A stretch of 64,000 bases of DNA from Symsagittifera roscoffensis (lineage: Eukaryota > Xenacoelomorpha > Acoela > Convolutidae). Shown here piece after piece: positions 24,520-37,530 of this stretch. The notes beneath the pieces are model-generated. The model was not told the DNA's origin. It saw only the letters and a list, made by a program, of their open reading frames with translations, and did not search any database. A program made the position numbers and the translations under genes. The stretch's first letter is position 1. Every line of letters begins with the position of its first letter. The DNA is taken from NCBI RefSeq assembly GCF_963678635.1, contig NC_087069.1, positions 44,034,688 through 44,098,687 of the forward strand, in the 5' to 3' direction.

Positions 24520-25338
24520 TTTTTCAAGACTGAGAGGTACCTTCATTTCAAATGTGTAGGTTTGGCCAATCAAAACAGACTTTCCTAAAAAAGAGTATTG
24601 TTAAATTGAAGTTTCAACACATTTAGGTTATTTGGGTAGGGAATAAAAAGAGTGTTTGAATCTGTATCATAATAGTTTTTAGTTATAAACAATTTTTCTA
24701 GAGAAAAAATTCTGTTCTTGTCAAATGTAACTTAGCCTTAAGTTTGAAGCTTTGATGAACAAAACTTCGTTCAAAGTAAAATCATTGATAAATTAAGTTT
24801 CCCGAGATCAATGTTTGTATGTTTGTTTAATCGGCGAACTTTAATTTCGACAATAAAAACTTCCAAAAAATAATCTGGAAAAAACTGACATCTATTCCTT
24901 CAATAAGGAAATTAATGAGAATTCATACGTTTTCTTTGTTCGACAAGAATTTCAAGTGTTTTTTATTGAAGTTTTTCAAAAAACGATTACTTTTTATCTA
25001 ATTTTATATCTGTAAAAAGTGAGTTCTGAATGGTTGACCCTCTGAGCGTAAATAGATACTCTAACATTTTCACCAGACAATTTGAGTCGGCGATAGCGTC
25101 ACTTCTATATAATGATTTACGTCAATGCCACAAAAAATGCGTAGGTGATGATGTAATTCATTTAGAAGGAAAGAAGTCATGACTTTTAATGGAAAAATGC
25201 GCAAGCAAGGAAGTCATTGTTAGTATAAACACGCTTTTTTGTTTATTGGGTTGAATCATTAATTTTAATTGCCAATCAGAAACAATCAGTTGAGTTTTAA
25301 AAGTCTTTACTTCAAGAAACGAAAGAAACAAAATGAGA
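24520..25338. other. Non-coding spacer before the 6.8-kb tandem duplication
   Basis: AT-rich sequence in which I see no gene, repeat or RNA. Similarity between the two duplication units begins at 25339. Confidence 0.5.
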
Positions 25339-25507
25339 AATTTAATTTATTCAAGCTCAATTGTCTCTTTAAGTTACTAAATTTGGAACATTTCCAGAGT
25401 CCCAGATAATGTTTTTCCAATTATCAAAAAAGCATGCAAGTGAAATGTGGGGACTGTGGAATTATGTATTTTCGCCAGCACGCAGCTCGATACCGAACAA
25501 AATTTGC

Positions 25508-28500
25508 TGGATGGAGGGCTGGATGGATAATGGATGCCTATATGAAGGATGCAGTACAGTTAAATAAATGGTTGGCTCGATGGATGAGTTACATTCGGAT
25601 TCAAAAGATGGATAGGCAGTGGCATAAATGGCTAGATTGCTAGATGGATGAATGACAGAATTGATGATTGGCAGGGTTGAACCATACATGGCTGAATGGC
25701 TAGATAAACAGCTGGATGGATCGGCGACTGGATATATAGGTGTCTGAATGGATGGATAGCTTGGTGGACGAGAAAGTGACTGATATCTGGAAATCTGGTT
25801 CGACAGCTAGACCGATGGATTGGTTGATGAATGGACAGCTGGGAAACTGACTTGCTTTTTAGACAGGTTTGGTTGATGGAAGGCTGGTTGCATGGATGTA
25901 TGGTTGATAAAAACTGACGGTTGACGAAACGAAAAGCTCTTCGGATGATTTAAAAAATATTTCGCTGGCTGGTTAGTCAGATGGATGGATAGATTTATGC
26001 CATTTGTATGGATGACTGAGTAGATAGATAGCTTTGTGGATGGATGAACGATTAAATGTTTGAGTGGCTGAAAGAATGGACGATCAGTACATAGATTGAT
26101 GCTGTTAGGATGGTTGGTTAGATCACTGGATTAAACGATAGCTCGTCGTGTGAAAGGCTGGATGGTTTACTGGTTAGTAAGATGTATAAATAGATTGATG
26201 CCGTTTGGATGGATGACTGATGAATGTACGAATAGATGTTTGGGTGGCTGAAAGGGATGGGATATCAGTACATAGGTTGATGATGTATGGATGGTTGGAT
26301 GGATCAAGGGATGAATTAACAGCTCGTCGGATGACGCGATGGATGTTTGGCTGGTTGCATAGTTGCTTGATGGTTAGTTGACTGGTTGAATGCATGCTTG
26401 GAGTTTTAAATAGATGGATATTTTAGCAAACTTTTGAAGAGCTTCACAGACAAGAAGATAGGTGGTCAGATTCCTAGATCTATGACTGGATGAATAATCC
26501 TTTTACTGCACTAGCCTATGCTGCCCTGCTCTCTTTAGGCTTAGTTGTATACGATATAGCCAAATATGCGAACACATCGTATGGCCAATAATTCTGAAAA
26601 AGATTCTGAGCATGGCGAAATTAGTGCCACAAGTTTTCAAACACTTGTAATATAGTACGTGGTGATCTAAATAAATGAACTTTTTATACTTTGAAAAACT
26701 GATGACTGATGTGATTGAAGTCGTTTCGTCAGTTTATGTCACTTGATACGGGGTACCACGTGTTGTTGTAGTAACACGCGTAAGTTCTATAGGATACAAA
26801 TTGGTTTCATTTTATAGGTCAGAACAAAAAACATTTGCATTCTGTAACCTGGTCAGACAAAAATGATTGGAAAGATTCAGTCTCAGAATTTTGAACCTTT
26901 TAATCATTAGATAAAATCTACACTTTACCTCAGTGATATCGAAAGTTTCACCAGAGTCTGGAAACAACTTAGATAATTAATTTTTAGGCTCTTAAAATTT
27001 AGGTAGTTTCGAACGCAAGCTCAATATTTTGACATTTCAGAGGTAATGAAGAGCAAAAACAAATTAATTAGGGGTAATTTATTGATAAATTGTTTCTTGA
27101 AATATGAGCCATGTAATTTTTTGCAGTTAGGCCGTTAACTGAATTTTTAGATACAAAACTCGTATTTTAATAAAAGCTTTTGAAAGTTTTTGTTTAATCC
27201 AATGCTTTTGCGTTGAAAACAAGGAAAGCTATTTTTTAAACTCTAAATGAGCAGTTTTTGAAACAAGCTTAATCATTCCGTAAGTGTAAGCACGTACAAA
27301 CATGAACTGTTTGATTTATGTTTGAATCAAGATGAATTGTTTCATAATAGCATTTTTAGTTCAAGTGCTCTGTAGTTCTAGTTTTATAAGTTTGAACGAA
27401 CTTGAAATGGGGTCAAATAAGGCATCAATTCTCATCTTTTTTGGAATAAAAAATGAGGATTGATGAACGTTGTTTTTGTTGTGAAATTGATTTAGAACCT
27501 TCAGACGACTTTGTTTTGGACAAAAAATTGGGTTGAAAAATGAAAACTCAGAAATTTTTCGAAACAATTGATGTAGTAATGATTTGCTTTGTTTTTTTTT
27601 GTTATCTGGCGACAACCCATTTGTAGCTTGCTGTAAGGTGAATGAGTGATAAAACTGAAAGTATGAAAGTATTTTACTTAAAATTATTTTCTTTTTTTGC
27701 TGATGGGTGTACTTTACTCAGAGTAAATTGATTTGAGGGTTTTGATGTGGAGTTTTTTGATAATTGATTTTTTAGTGACATTTTTTGAAATAAAAATATC
27801 CATATACCTTGTGTTTTTTTAAAGGTAGCAGCGGAAATTTATTTGTGGGTTGATTTTGTTTACGTCAAGGCTTTCAAAAAAAAACTTTAGTTTTGGATCA
27901 AAAGAAAAAACGGCCAAAAAGAACAATGTTTCATAAATCAGCATGAGTTGTAGCATCTGAAAAAAACAACCAGCTTTGATTTACATTTGGCAGTATTAAA
28001 ATCTTTAGATTGATACAATCCAGCCTACAAAAAAAGTCTTCAGCCTCTAGATGTGTGTTAATAAGCTATCATGATTTTCCAAATTATTCCATACAAAGTC
28101 CCGAGCAAAAACAAAGTCATAGCATAGCTTGCGGATAGCGGGCAGTAATTCTGATAGCAGACAAGAGCTATCCTAGCATTGCTTTTCACTACGCTGTTAG
28201 GGATCGTCTATCGCTATTACAGTCTGAAATGTTCAGTTTTTTTCCAACAAGCGTGATATTTATCAAACGAATAGTGCTAAGCCTGTTGTTGTGTGTTATT
28301 GCGCTATCCGTTCGAAATTTCATTTACAATCGCACAAAACACAGATGCATGGCTGGTTGGTTTAGCAGGCAATAGCTATAGTCAGCTTGGTTCAACTTAC
28401 ACCTCAACAAGCGAAGCAAAAAAATTCTAAAAAATATATGCATTAGTTCCTAATTATGGAGATTAAGTATGAAGTTTCCATGAAATCTGACGTGTCCTTT

Positions 28501-30587
28501 TTTGTTTCCTGCAAGCATTTTTTTTACCGTTAAAAAATTTTCTCGAAAAAACTAGTTAAACGCGCGAAAATATTTCTTGCAGGAAAAAAAGAAAGAACGT
28601 GTCAGATTTCTTGGAACGCATGTTATCGCTAGTTTAAAATAACCATCGTGAATAAAAACTAATGTATACGTCTTTTTTTGTTTTGATTTGAAATTATCCT
28701 ATCTGAACAAGAATCACGCTTGTTAGTCTGTAAGTTGAACCAAGCTGGCTATAGCAGCGGGAGGCCTTTCTGAGGAGCGTAGCATCAAGCAACGCCTGAA
28801 TAGCTATTGCCCGCTTAACCAAATGGCCTTTCATCTGCGTTTTTTGGGAATTATATGAAATAATTAGTTAAACACGGATAGCGCATTGACACACAACAGC
28901 AGATTTAGGACTACTCGTTTGATAAATATCACGCTTGTTGAAACAAAAATCGAACCATACCGCATATAAAAAATTACGACGACTATAAGTTTGTTTCAAT
29001 AATTGCTCAAATAAAATTTTTAAAAAATTGTTCTTTTTTTCAACGAAAAAGCATTGGACTGAACAAAAACTATCAAAAGTTTTTGTTAACTCTACACTCA
29101 AACTAAAAACGCGATAATGAAACAGTTGATCCTGATTCAAACATAAATCACACGGTTCATATTTGTACGTGGTATCAGTTACGGATTGATTAGGTTTGTT
29201 ACAAAAATTGCTCAATTAGAGTTTTAAAAAAATAGTTTTCCTTGTTTTCAACGCGAAAGCATTGGATGAAACAAAAACTTTTAAAAAAGTTTTTTTTTGA
29301 AAATAAGAGTTTTGTATCTAAAAATTCAGTAAACGGTCTAACTGCAAAAAATTACAAGGGTCATCTTTCAAGAAACGATTTATCAATAGTTTACCCATAA
29401 TTAGTTTTTTTGCTTTTCAATACCTCTGAAATATCAAAATATTGAGTTTGGGTTCGAAACTACTTAAATTTTAAGAGCCTAAGAATTAATTTTTCCAAGT
29501 TGTTTCCAGACTATGGAGAAACATTCGATATCACTGAGGAAAAGTGTAGATTTTATCTAATGATTAAAGGGTTGAAAGATCTGAGACTGAATTTTTCCCA
29601 TCATTTTTGTCTGACCAATTACTGAATGCATATGTTTAATGTTCTGACCTATAAAATGAACCAATTTGTATCCTATAGAACTTAATTGTGTTACTACAAC
29701 AACGCATGGTACCATGTATCAATTAACAAAAACTGAACAACCGACTTCAATCACATCAGTCATCAGTTTTTCAAAGTTTAGAAAATTAATTTTTCTAGAT
29801 CACCACGTAAAATATTACAGGTGTTTGAAAACTTGTGACACTAATTTTGCCATGCTCAGAATCTTTTTCACAATTATTGGCCATACGATGTGTTTGCATA
29901 ATTGGCTATGCCGTATACAGCTAAGCCTAAAGAGAGCAGGGCAGCATAGGGTAGTGCAGTTTAAGGATTATTCACCCAGTCATAGATCTAGATATCCATT
30001 TAGACATTTAGACGTCTATCCTTTCAGCCATCCAAACATCTCATCGTCTATCCATCCGTAAAGCTATCTATCCAATCAGTCATTCATCCAAGTGGCCTCA
30101 ATCTAACCATCGATCTGACTAACCAGCCAGCCAACTATGTTTTCAATCATCCGAAGAGCTTTTTGTCAACCGTCAGATTTTATCAAACATCTATCCATAC
30201 AACTAGCCATTCATCAATCAAACCTGCTTAAAAAAACAAGTCAGCCTCCCAGCTGTCTGTTCATCAAGCAATTCATCGGTCAAGCTCATCAGTCTTTTTC
30301 TCGTCCACCAAGCTAGCCATCCATTTAGACATCTATTAAGCAGACAGTTGATGAACCATCCAGCTATTAATCTAGCCATTCAGCCATGTATGATTCAACC
30401 CTGCCAATCATCTATCTTTTCATTCAGCTATCTAACAATCTATCCATTTATGGCCTTGCCTATCCATCTTTTCATTCGGAATGTTATCCATTCCTCGAGC
30501 CAACCAGTCAGCTAGCTGTTCTGCTTTTCTCCATATAGGCATCCGTTACCCATCTAGCCCTCCATCCAGCCAGTTAGCCATCCAAAC
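25508..30587. mobile_element. 5-kb palindrome (foldback-like) in unit 1
   Basis: Inverted pairs that align by eye are 25508-25700 with 30370-30587, 25810-25990 with 30110-30290, 26480-26640 with 29830-30000, 26650-27200 with 29260-29800, 27230-27370 with 29080-29225, 28240-28340 with 28870-28955, and an inner hairpin 28470-28535 with 28580-28620. The arms' outer thirds are imperfect GGATG/CCATC tetra- and pentanucleotide repeats. An inverted pair with short tandem repeats in the arms is the layout of foldback transposons, but no transposase and no target duplication is seen, so it may instead be an inverted duplication. Frames within the GGATG/CCATC parts are repeat artefacts. Confidence 0.7.
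26223..26231. other. Empty target site of the SINE present in unit 2
   Basis: Unit 1 reads GACTGATG, then AATGTACGA once, then ATAGATGTTTGGGTGG. The same position in unit 2 has AATGTACGA twice, flanking a 194-bp SINE (32918-33111). Confidence 0.9.
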
Positions 30588-31494
30588 ATCCATCTAGGCA
30601 TCCATCCTATCGATTCGCCCAGCGATTTAGCCATCCTTCAAGCCAACTATCGAATGATTCATTTATCAAGCATTTCAGCTGAGCGTTCATCCATGCTGCC
30701 ATCCATCCATTCAACAACGAATCAGCCATTTAATTATTTACCATCCAACAAGCCAACCATCTATCTAGTTGTGCGTCCTCTAGACCACCATTTTCCACCT
30801 AGCACTTTATCCCTTCAAACATCCTTTTAATCTTTATTCTATCAGTCTTCGATCAGTCCATCGATCTAGCCATCCATCCAACCATCGATTCACTACTTAT
30901 TTAACCAACTTTCTATCCAACAAAGCATACATGAATCAAGCCATCCATTCATCAAGCCATCTTTCCATCATATGACCATGCATCCATCATAAAGCCTTTA
31001 ATCTATCGAGCCATTCTTCATTCATCTATTGTCAATGCAAATTTTTAGCCAATATCCATCTAACTAACCAACCTTTTATCAATCTGATCGATTCTGCCAT
31101 CAGGATACCTAGTCACCAATTCATCTAACCGTTTATTCTTCGGTTCATCCCTTCAGCCGCACAATCATCCAATCAGCTTCTAATCCAACCAGCCATATAT
31201 CAATCCTTCCATCCGAACAGCCATCGATCCGTTGGTAGATCTAGCTATTCGTCCATCTGTTTTCTAAATCAAGCCATCATTAAAACTTTCAACGATTATT
31301 CTATTGAAAATAGGGGGGTCACTACACACAGATGAGCAATTTGTAAACAAAACCGTTTTTTTTTAAAACAATCTATCAAAACTGCCGTACTTTGGAAACA
31401 GGGATTTTACAGGGTTTATTTATCTTTTTGTCAAAATTAACACTAGCGCGTTCACCAACCAATTGATCAATGGGATTTTGTAGTTAAAAATTCG

Positions 31495-32123
31495 AGCAAG
31501 TAGGTTTCTATATAGCTATGTAAGAAAGTATGTAAGATAGTAACTATGGAGTATCTCGGTAAGGTAGTAAATGAGTTAGCTGGCAAGTAAGTAGGTAAAG
31601 GTACACAAATTAAAGTGACTTTATGTTAATTGATGTTGAAAAATTAAAGAATATTAATTTAAAGTCAAATTAGGTAAGTAAGTAACTAATTAAGTACGAT
31701 TTTTTGTTAGTTTTTAAAAAATTAAATCTAAGTAAGGTAAAACAAAGTGAACTTAAGTGAAGTAAGTAAACTGAAGTACAATAAAAAAACAAAAAAAAAG
31801 AGTTAGATAAGAAAAAATTTAAAACTAATGAAGAGAGAGTAAATTAAAGTAAAGTAAAGTAACGAAATTCAGTAAAAAGATGCCTAAATAAGTAATCGAA
31901 AAAGTTATGCAAAGTAGCCTAAACTAAGTTAGATTTGAGTAAAATGAATTAATTTAGGTTAGTAAGTAAGGTACAAGGTAAAGAGTCAAGAAGTAAAGAA
32001 AAGTAAGAAAGTAAGAAAGTAAGTAAGTAAGTCGGTCAGTGAGCAAGTAAATGAATGAAGTAGTAAGTAAATAAGTGAGTAGTAAGTAAGTACAAAAGTA
32101 GGTCAATAAGTAAATAGGTAAGT
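31495..32123. repeat. GTAAG/GTAA-type degenerate array, unit 1
   Basis: Long irregular runs of AAGTAAGTA and AAAGTAAAGTA. One strand reads as TTAC/CTTAC repeats, so the long frames here (for example 31954-32205 on -, Leu/Tyr/Thr-rich) are repeat-encoded. About 220 bp present in unit 2 (37965-38190) are absent from unit 1, with ATTAAGT at both breakpoints. Confidence 0.8.
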
Positions 32124-32917
32124 AATTTAATTTATTCAAGCTCAATTGTCTCATTAAGTTACTAAATTTGGAACATTTCCAGAGTCCCAGATAATGTTTT
32201 TCCAATTATCAAAAAAGCAAGCAAGTGGAATGTGGGGACTGTGGAAACATGTATTTTCGCCAGCACGCAGCTCGATACCGAACAAAATTTGCTGGATGGA
32301 GGGCTGGATGGATAGTGGATGCCCATATGAAGGATGCAGTACAGTTAAATAATTGGTCGGCTCGAGGAATGAGTTACATTCCGAATCAAAACATGGATAG
32401 GCAGTGGCATAACTGGCTAGATTGTTAGATGGATGAATGACAGAATTGATGATTGGCAAGGTTGAACAATACATGGCTGAATGGCTAGATAAACAGCTGG
32501 ATGGATCGGCGACTGGATATATAGGTGTCTGAATGGATGGATAGCTTGGTGGACGATAAAGTGACTGATGGCTGGACGTCTGGTTCGACAGCTAGACCGA
32601 TGGATTGGTTAATGAATGGACAGCTGGGAAACTGACTTGCTTTTTAGACAGGTTTGGTTGATGGAAGTCTGGTTGCATGGATGGATGGTTGATGAAAACT
32701 GACGGTTGACGAAACGAAAAGCTCTTCGGATGATTGAAAAAATATTTCGCTGGCTGGTTAGTCAGATGGATGGATAGATTCATGCCACTTGTATGGATGA
32801 CTGAGTAGATAGATAGCTTTGTGGATGAATGAACGATTAGATGTTTGAGTGGCTGAAAGGATGGACGATCAGTACATAGATTGATGCGGTTTGGATGGAT
32901 GACTGATGAATGTACGA

Positions 32918-33111
32918 GCAGCCGTGGTCGAGTGGGTTAGGCACATGTCTCTCAACACGAGAGTCATGCGTTCGAATCCCGCTTCGGTCACGGCTGGAGG
33001 GGTCCCAGTGTCATCCGCCTCCTCAAGGTGGGACCGGCTGCGGCGAAATGGATGACATCTCCCCCTCCCCCACGGTTGGTCTGCACTGAGCAGGCCGGGG
33101 GCTAAAAAAAA
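32918..33111 (+). mobile_element. tRNA-derived SINE, 194 bp, with 9-bp target-site duplications
   Basis: The element starts GCAGCCGTGGTCGAGTGGG and ends in GGGGGCTA plus an A-run. It is bounded by AATGTACGA at 32909-32917 and 33112-33120. The A box (TGGTCGAGTGG, 32925-32935) matches TRGYNNARNGG. The B box (GTTCGAATC, 32970-32978) fits the consensus. The first seven bases nearly pair with CGGCTGG at 32991-32997, as in a tRNA acceptor stem, and a candidate anticodon-loop hairpin lies at CTCTCAACACGAGAG. The tail (33000-33105) is GC-rich and unrelated to tRNA. RNA polymerase III transcription and LINE-dependent retrotransposition are known for this class. It contrasts sharply with the AT-rich surroundings. 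The frames crossing it are meaningless. Confidence 0.93.
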
Positions 33112-36109
33112 AATGTACGACTAGATGTTTGGGTGACTGAAGGGATGGGATATCAGTACATAGGTTGATGATGTATGGATGGTTGGATGGATCAAGGGAT
33201 GAATTAGTAGCTCGTCGGATGACGCGATGAATGTTTGGCTGGTTGCATAGTGGCTTGATGGTTAGTTGACTGGTTGAATGCATGCTTGGAGGTTCAAATA
33301 GATGGATATTTTTGCAAACATTTGAAGAGCTTCACAGACGTGAAGATAAGGTGGGCAGATATCTAGATCTATGACTGGATGAATAATCCTTTTACTGCAC
33401 TAGCCTATGCTGCCCTGCTCTCTTTAGGCTTAGTTGTATACGATATAGCCAAATATGCGAACACATCGTATGGCCAATAATTCTGAAAAAGATTCTGAGC
33501 ATGGCGAAATTAGTGCCACAAGTTTTCAAACACTTCTGGCACGTAATATAGTACGTGGTGATCTAAAAAAAATGAACTTTATAAACTTTGAAATACTGAT
33601 GACTGATGTGATTGAAGTCGGTTTGTCAGTTTTTGTCAATTGATACGGGGTACCACGTGTTGTTGTAGTAACACGCGTAAGTTCTATAGGATACAAATTG
33701 GTTTCATTTTATAGGTCAGAACAATAAATATTTGCATTCAGTAACTTGGTCAGACAAAAATGATTGGAAATATTCAGTCTCAGAATTTTGAACCTTTTAT
33801 CACTAGATAAAATCTACACTTTACCTCAGTGATATCGAATGTTGCACCAGAGTCTGGAAACAACTTAGAAAAATTAATTTTTAGGCTCTTAAAATTTAGG
33901 TATTTTCGAACGCAAACTCAATATTTTGACTATTCAGAGGTAATGAAGAGCAAAAAAAAGTTAATTAGGGGTAAACTATTGATAAAATTGTTTCTTGAAA
34001 TATGAGCCTTGTAATTTTTTGCAGTTAGGCCGTGTACTGAATTTTTAGATACAAAACTCGTAATTTTAATAAAAGCTTTTGAAAGTTTTTGTTTAATCCA
34101 ATGCTTTTGTGTTGAAAACAAGAAAAGCTTTTTTTTTGAATTATAATTGAGCAGTTTTTGAAACAAGCTTAATCAATCCCTAAGTGTAATCACGTACAAA
34201 CATGAACAGTTTGATTTATGTTTGAAACAAGATGAATTGTTTCATAAGAGCATTTTTAGTTCAAGTGCTCTGCAGTTCTAGATTTATTAGTATGAACGAA
34301 CTTGAAAATGGGGGCAATAAAAAATGAGGATTGATGAAAGTTGTTTTTCGTTGTGAAATTGATTTAGAACCTTCAGGCGACTTTGTTTTGGACAAAAAAT
34401 TGGGTTGAAAAATGAAAATTCAGAAGTTTTTCGAAACATTTGATGTAGTAATGATTTGCTTTGTTTTTTTTTGTTATCTGGCGACAACCCATTGATAGCT
34501 TGCTGTAGAGTGAATGAGTAATAAAACTGAAAGTATGAAAGTATTTTACCTAAAATTATTTATTTTTTTTTGCTGATGGGTGTACTTTATCCAGAGTAAG
34601 TTGATTTGAGGGTTTGATGTGGAGTTTTTTGATAATTGACTTTTTTAGTGACATGTTTTGAATTAAAAATATCCATATAGGTTGTGTTTTTTTAAAGGTA
34701 GCAGCGGAAATATATTTGTGGGTTGATTTTGTTTACGTCAAGGCTTTCAAAAAAAACTTTAGTTTTGGATCAAAAGAAAAAACGGCCAAAAAGAACAATT
34801 TTTCATAAATCAGCATGAGTTGTAGCATCTGCAAAAAAAAACAACCAGCTTTGATTTACTTTTGGCAGTATCAAAATCTTTAGATTGATACAATCCAGCC
34901 TACAAAAAAAGTTTTCAGCCTCCAGATGTGTGTTAATAAGCTATCATGATTTTCCAAATCATTCCATACAAAGTCTCGAACAAAAACAAAGTCATAGCAT
35001 AGCTTGCGCATAGCGGGCAGTAATTCGGATAGCAGACAAGAGCTATCCTAGCATTGCTTTTCACGCTATTAGGGATCGTCTCCCGATGTTATAGTCTGAA
35101 CGGTTCAGTTTTTTTTTTCAACAAGCGTGATATTTATCAAACGAATAGTCCTAAACCTGCTGTTGTGTGTTGTTGCGCTATCCGTTCGATATTTCATTTA
35201 CAATCGCACAAAACACAGATGCATGGCTGGTTGGTTTAGCAGGCAATAGCTATCCCAGCGTTGATCGTAAATACGCTCCTTGGGAACGCCTCCCGCTGCT
35301 ATAGTCAGCTTGGTTCAAAGCATTGGATTAAACAAAAACTTTAAAAAGCTTTTTTTTAAATACGAGTTTTGTATCTAAAAATTCAGTAAACGGCCTAACT
35401 GCAAAAAATTACAAGGCTCATCTTTCAAGAAACAATTTATCAACAATTTACCCATAATTATTTTTTTTTTGCTTTTCAATACCTCTGAAAGGTCAAAATA
35501 TTGAGTTTGGGTTCGAAACTACCTAAATTTTAAGAGCCTAAAAATTAATTGTTCTATGTGGTTTCCAGACTCTGGAGAAACATTCGATATCACTGAGGTA
35601 AATTGTAGATTTTATCTAATGATTAAAGGGTTCAAAGATCTGAGACTGAATCTTTCCAATCATTTTTGTCTGACCAAGTTACTGAATGCATATGTTTAAT
35701 GTTCTGACCTTTAAACGGAAACCCATTTGTATCATATAGAACTTACGCGTGTTACTACAACAACGCATGGTACCATGTATCAATTAACAAAAACTGAACA
35801 ACCGACTTCAACCACATCAGTCATCAGTTTTTTAAAGTTTATAAAATTCGTTTTTTTTAGATCACCACGTAAAATATTACAAGTGTTTGAAAACTTGTGA
35901 CACTAATTTTGCCATGCTCAGAATCTTTTTCACAATTATTGGCCATACGATGTGTTTGCATAATTGGCTATGTCGTATACAGCTAAGCCTAAAGAGAGCA
36001 GGGCAGCATAGGGTAGTGCAGTATAAGGATTATTCACCCAGTCATAGATCTAGATATCTGACCACCTATAATCACGTCTGTGAAGCTCTTCAAAAGTTTG
36101 CAAAAATAT

Positions 36110-37530
36110 CCATCTATTTTAACCTCCAATCATGCATTCAACCAGTCAATTAGCCATCAAGCAGCTATGCAACCAGCCAAATATCCATCGCGTCAACCGA
36201 CGAGCCATTGAGCCATTAATTCAGCCATTGATCCATCCAACCATCATTAGAGCATCAACCTATGTACTGATCGTTTATCCTTTCAGCCATCCAAACATCT
36301 CATCGTCCATCCATCCGTAAAGCTATCTATCCAATCAGTCATTCATCCAAGTGGCCTCAATCTAACCATCGATCTGACTAACCAGCCAGCCAACTATGTT
36401 TTCAATCATCCGAAGAGCTTTTTGTCAACCGTCAGATTTTATCAAACATCTATCCATACAACTAGCCATTCATCAATCAAACCTGCATAAAAAAACAAGT
36501 CAGCCTCCCAGCTGTCTGTTCATCAAGCAATTCATTGGTCAAGCTGTCCAACCAGACGTCCAGCCATCAGTCTTTTTCTCGTCCACCAAGCTAGCCATCC
36601 ATTTAGACATCTATTAAGCAGACAGTTGATGAACCATCCAGCTATTAATCTAGCCATTCAGCCATGTATGATTCAACCATGCCCATCATCTATCTTGTCA
36701 TTCAGCTATCTAACAATCTATTCATTTATAGCCTTGCCTTTCCATCTTTTCATTCGGAATGTTATCCATTCTTCGAGCCAACCAGTCAGCTAGCTGTTCT
36801 GCTTTTCTCCATATAGGCATCCGTTACCCATCTAGCCCTTCATCCAGCTAGTTAGCCATCCAAACATCCATCTAGGCATTCATCCTATCGATTCGCCCAG
36901 CGATTTAGCCATCCTTGAAGCCAACTATCGAATGATTCATTTATCAAGCATTTCAGCTGAGCGTTCATCCATGCTGCCATCCATCCATTCAACAACGAAT
37001 CAGCCATTTAATTATTTACCATCCAACAAGCCAACCATCTATCTAGTTGTGTGACCACCATTTTCCATCTAGCACTTTATCCTTTCAAACACCCTTTGAA
37101 TCTTTATTCTATCATTCTTCGATCAGTCCATCGATCTAGCCATCCATCCAACCATCGATTCACTACTTATTTAACCAACTTTCTATCCAACAAAGCATAC
37201 ATGAATCAAGCCATCCATTCATCAAGCCATCTTTCCATCATATGATCATGCATCCATCATAAAGCCATACATCTATCAAGCCATTCTTCATTCATCTACT
37301 GTCAATGCATATTTTTAGCCAATATCCATCTAACTAACCAACTTTTCCTCAATCTGATTGATTCTGCCATCAGGATACCTAGTCACCCATTTATCTAACC
37401 GTTCATTCTTCGGTTCATTCTTTCAGCCGTACAATCATCCAATCAGCTTCTAATCCAACCAGCCATATATCAATCCTTCCATCCGAACAGCCATCGATCC
37501 GTTGGTAGATCTAGCTATTCGTCCATCTGT
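36110..37530. repeat. CCATC-type degenerate repeats, unit 2 right arm
   Basis: Imperfect CCATCCAT/AGCCATCC repeats, complementary to the GGATG-rich left arm of the same unit (32290-33290). The corresponding tract in unit 1 is 30000-31270. Frames here encode Pro/His/Ser/Ile-rich repeat peptides and are not genes. Confidence 0.8.

Larger units (their letters stand above)
25339..32123. repeat. 6.8-kb tandem duplication, unit 1
   Basis: Unit 1 and unit 2 (32124-38628) are highly similar and directly adjacent, offset by 6785 bp. Both open with AATTTAATTTATTCAAGC. Unit 1 ends inside the GTAAG array, so the duplication junction fuses that array to the left edge. Internal order is: a GGATG-rich left arm (25505-26400), a unique palindrome arm (26450-28380), the palindrome centre (about 28550), the right arm (28720-30000), a CCATC-rich right arm (30000-31270) and a GTAAG-type array (31495-32123). 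Unit 1 keeps the palindrome centre but has lost about 230 bp of right arm near 30000 that unit 2 keeps at 36058-36280. Confidence 0.85.

Noticed and set aside
25434..26395. Several open frames on both strands in the GGATG-rich arm, and likewise at 32154-33283 and 36132-37245
   Set aside because: They are encoded by imperfect short repeats, occur in opposite strands at once and recur in each palindrome arm. The peptides are repeats of Pro, His, Ser, Trp or Asp, not protein domains.
32918..32997. Functional tRNA gene
   Set aside because: The head resembles a tRNA, but it is followed by a GC-rich body and A-tail and bounded by target duplications. It is a SINE, and the anticodon and T-arm pairing are imperfect.
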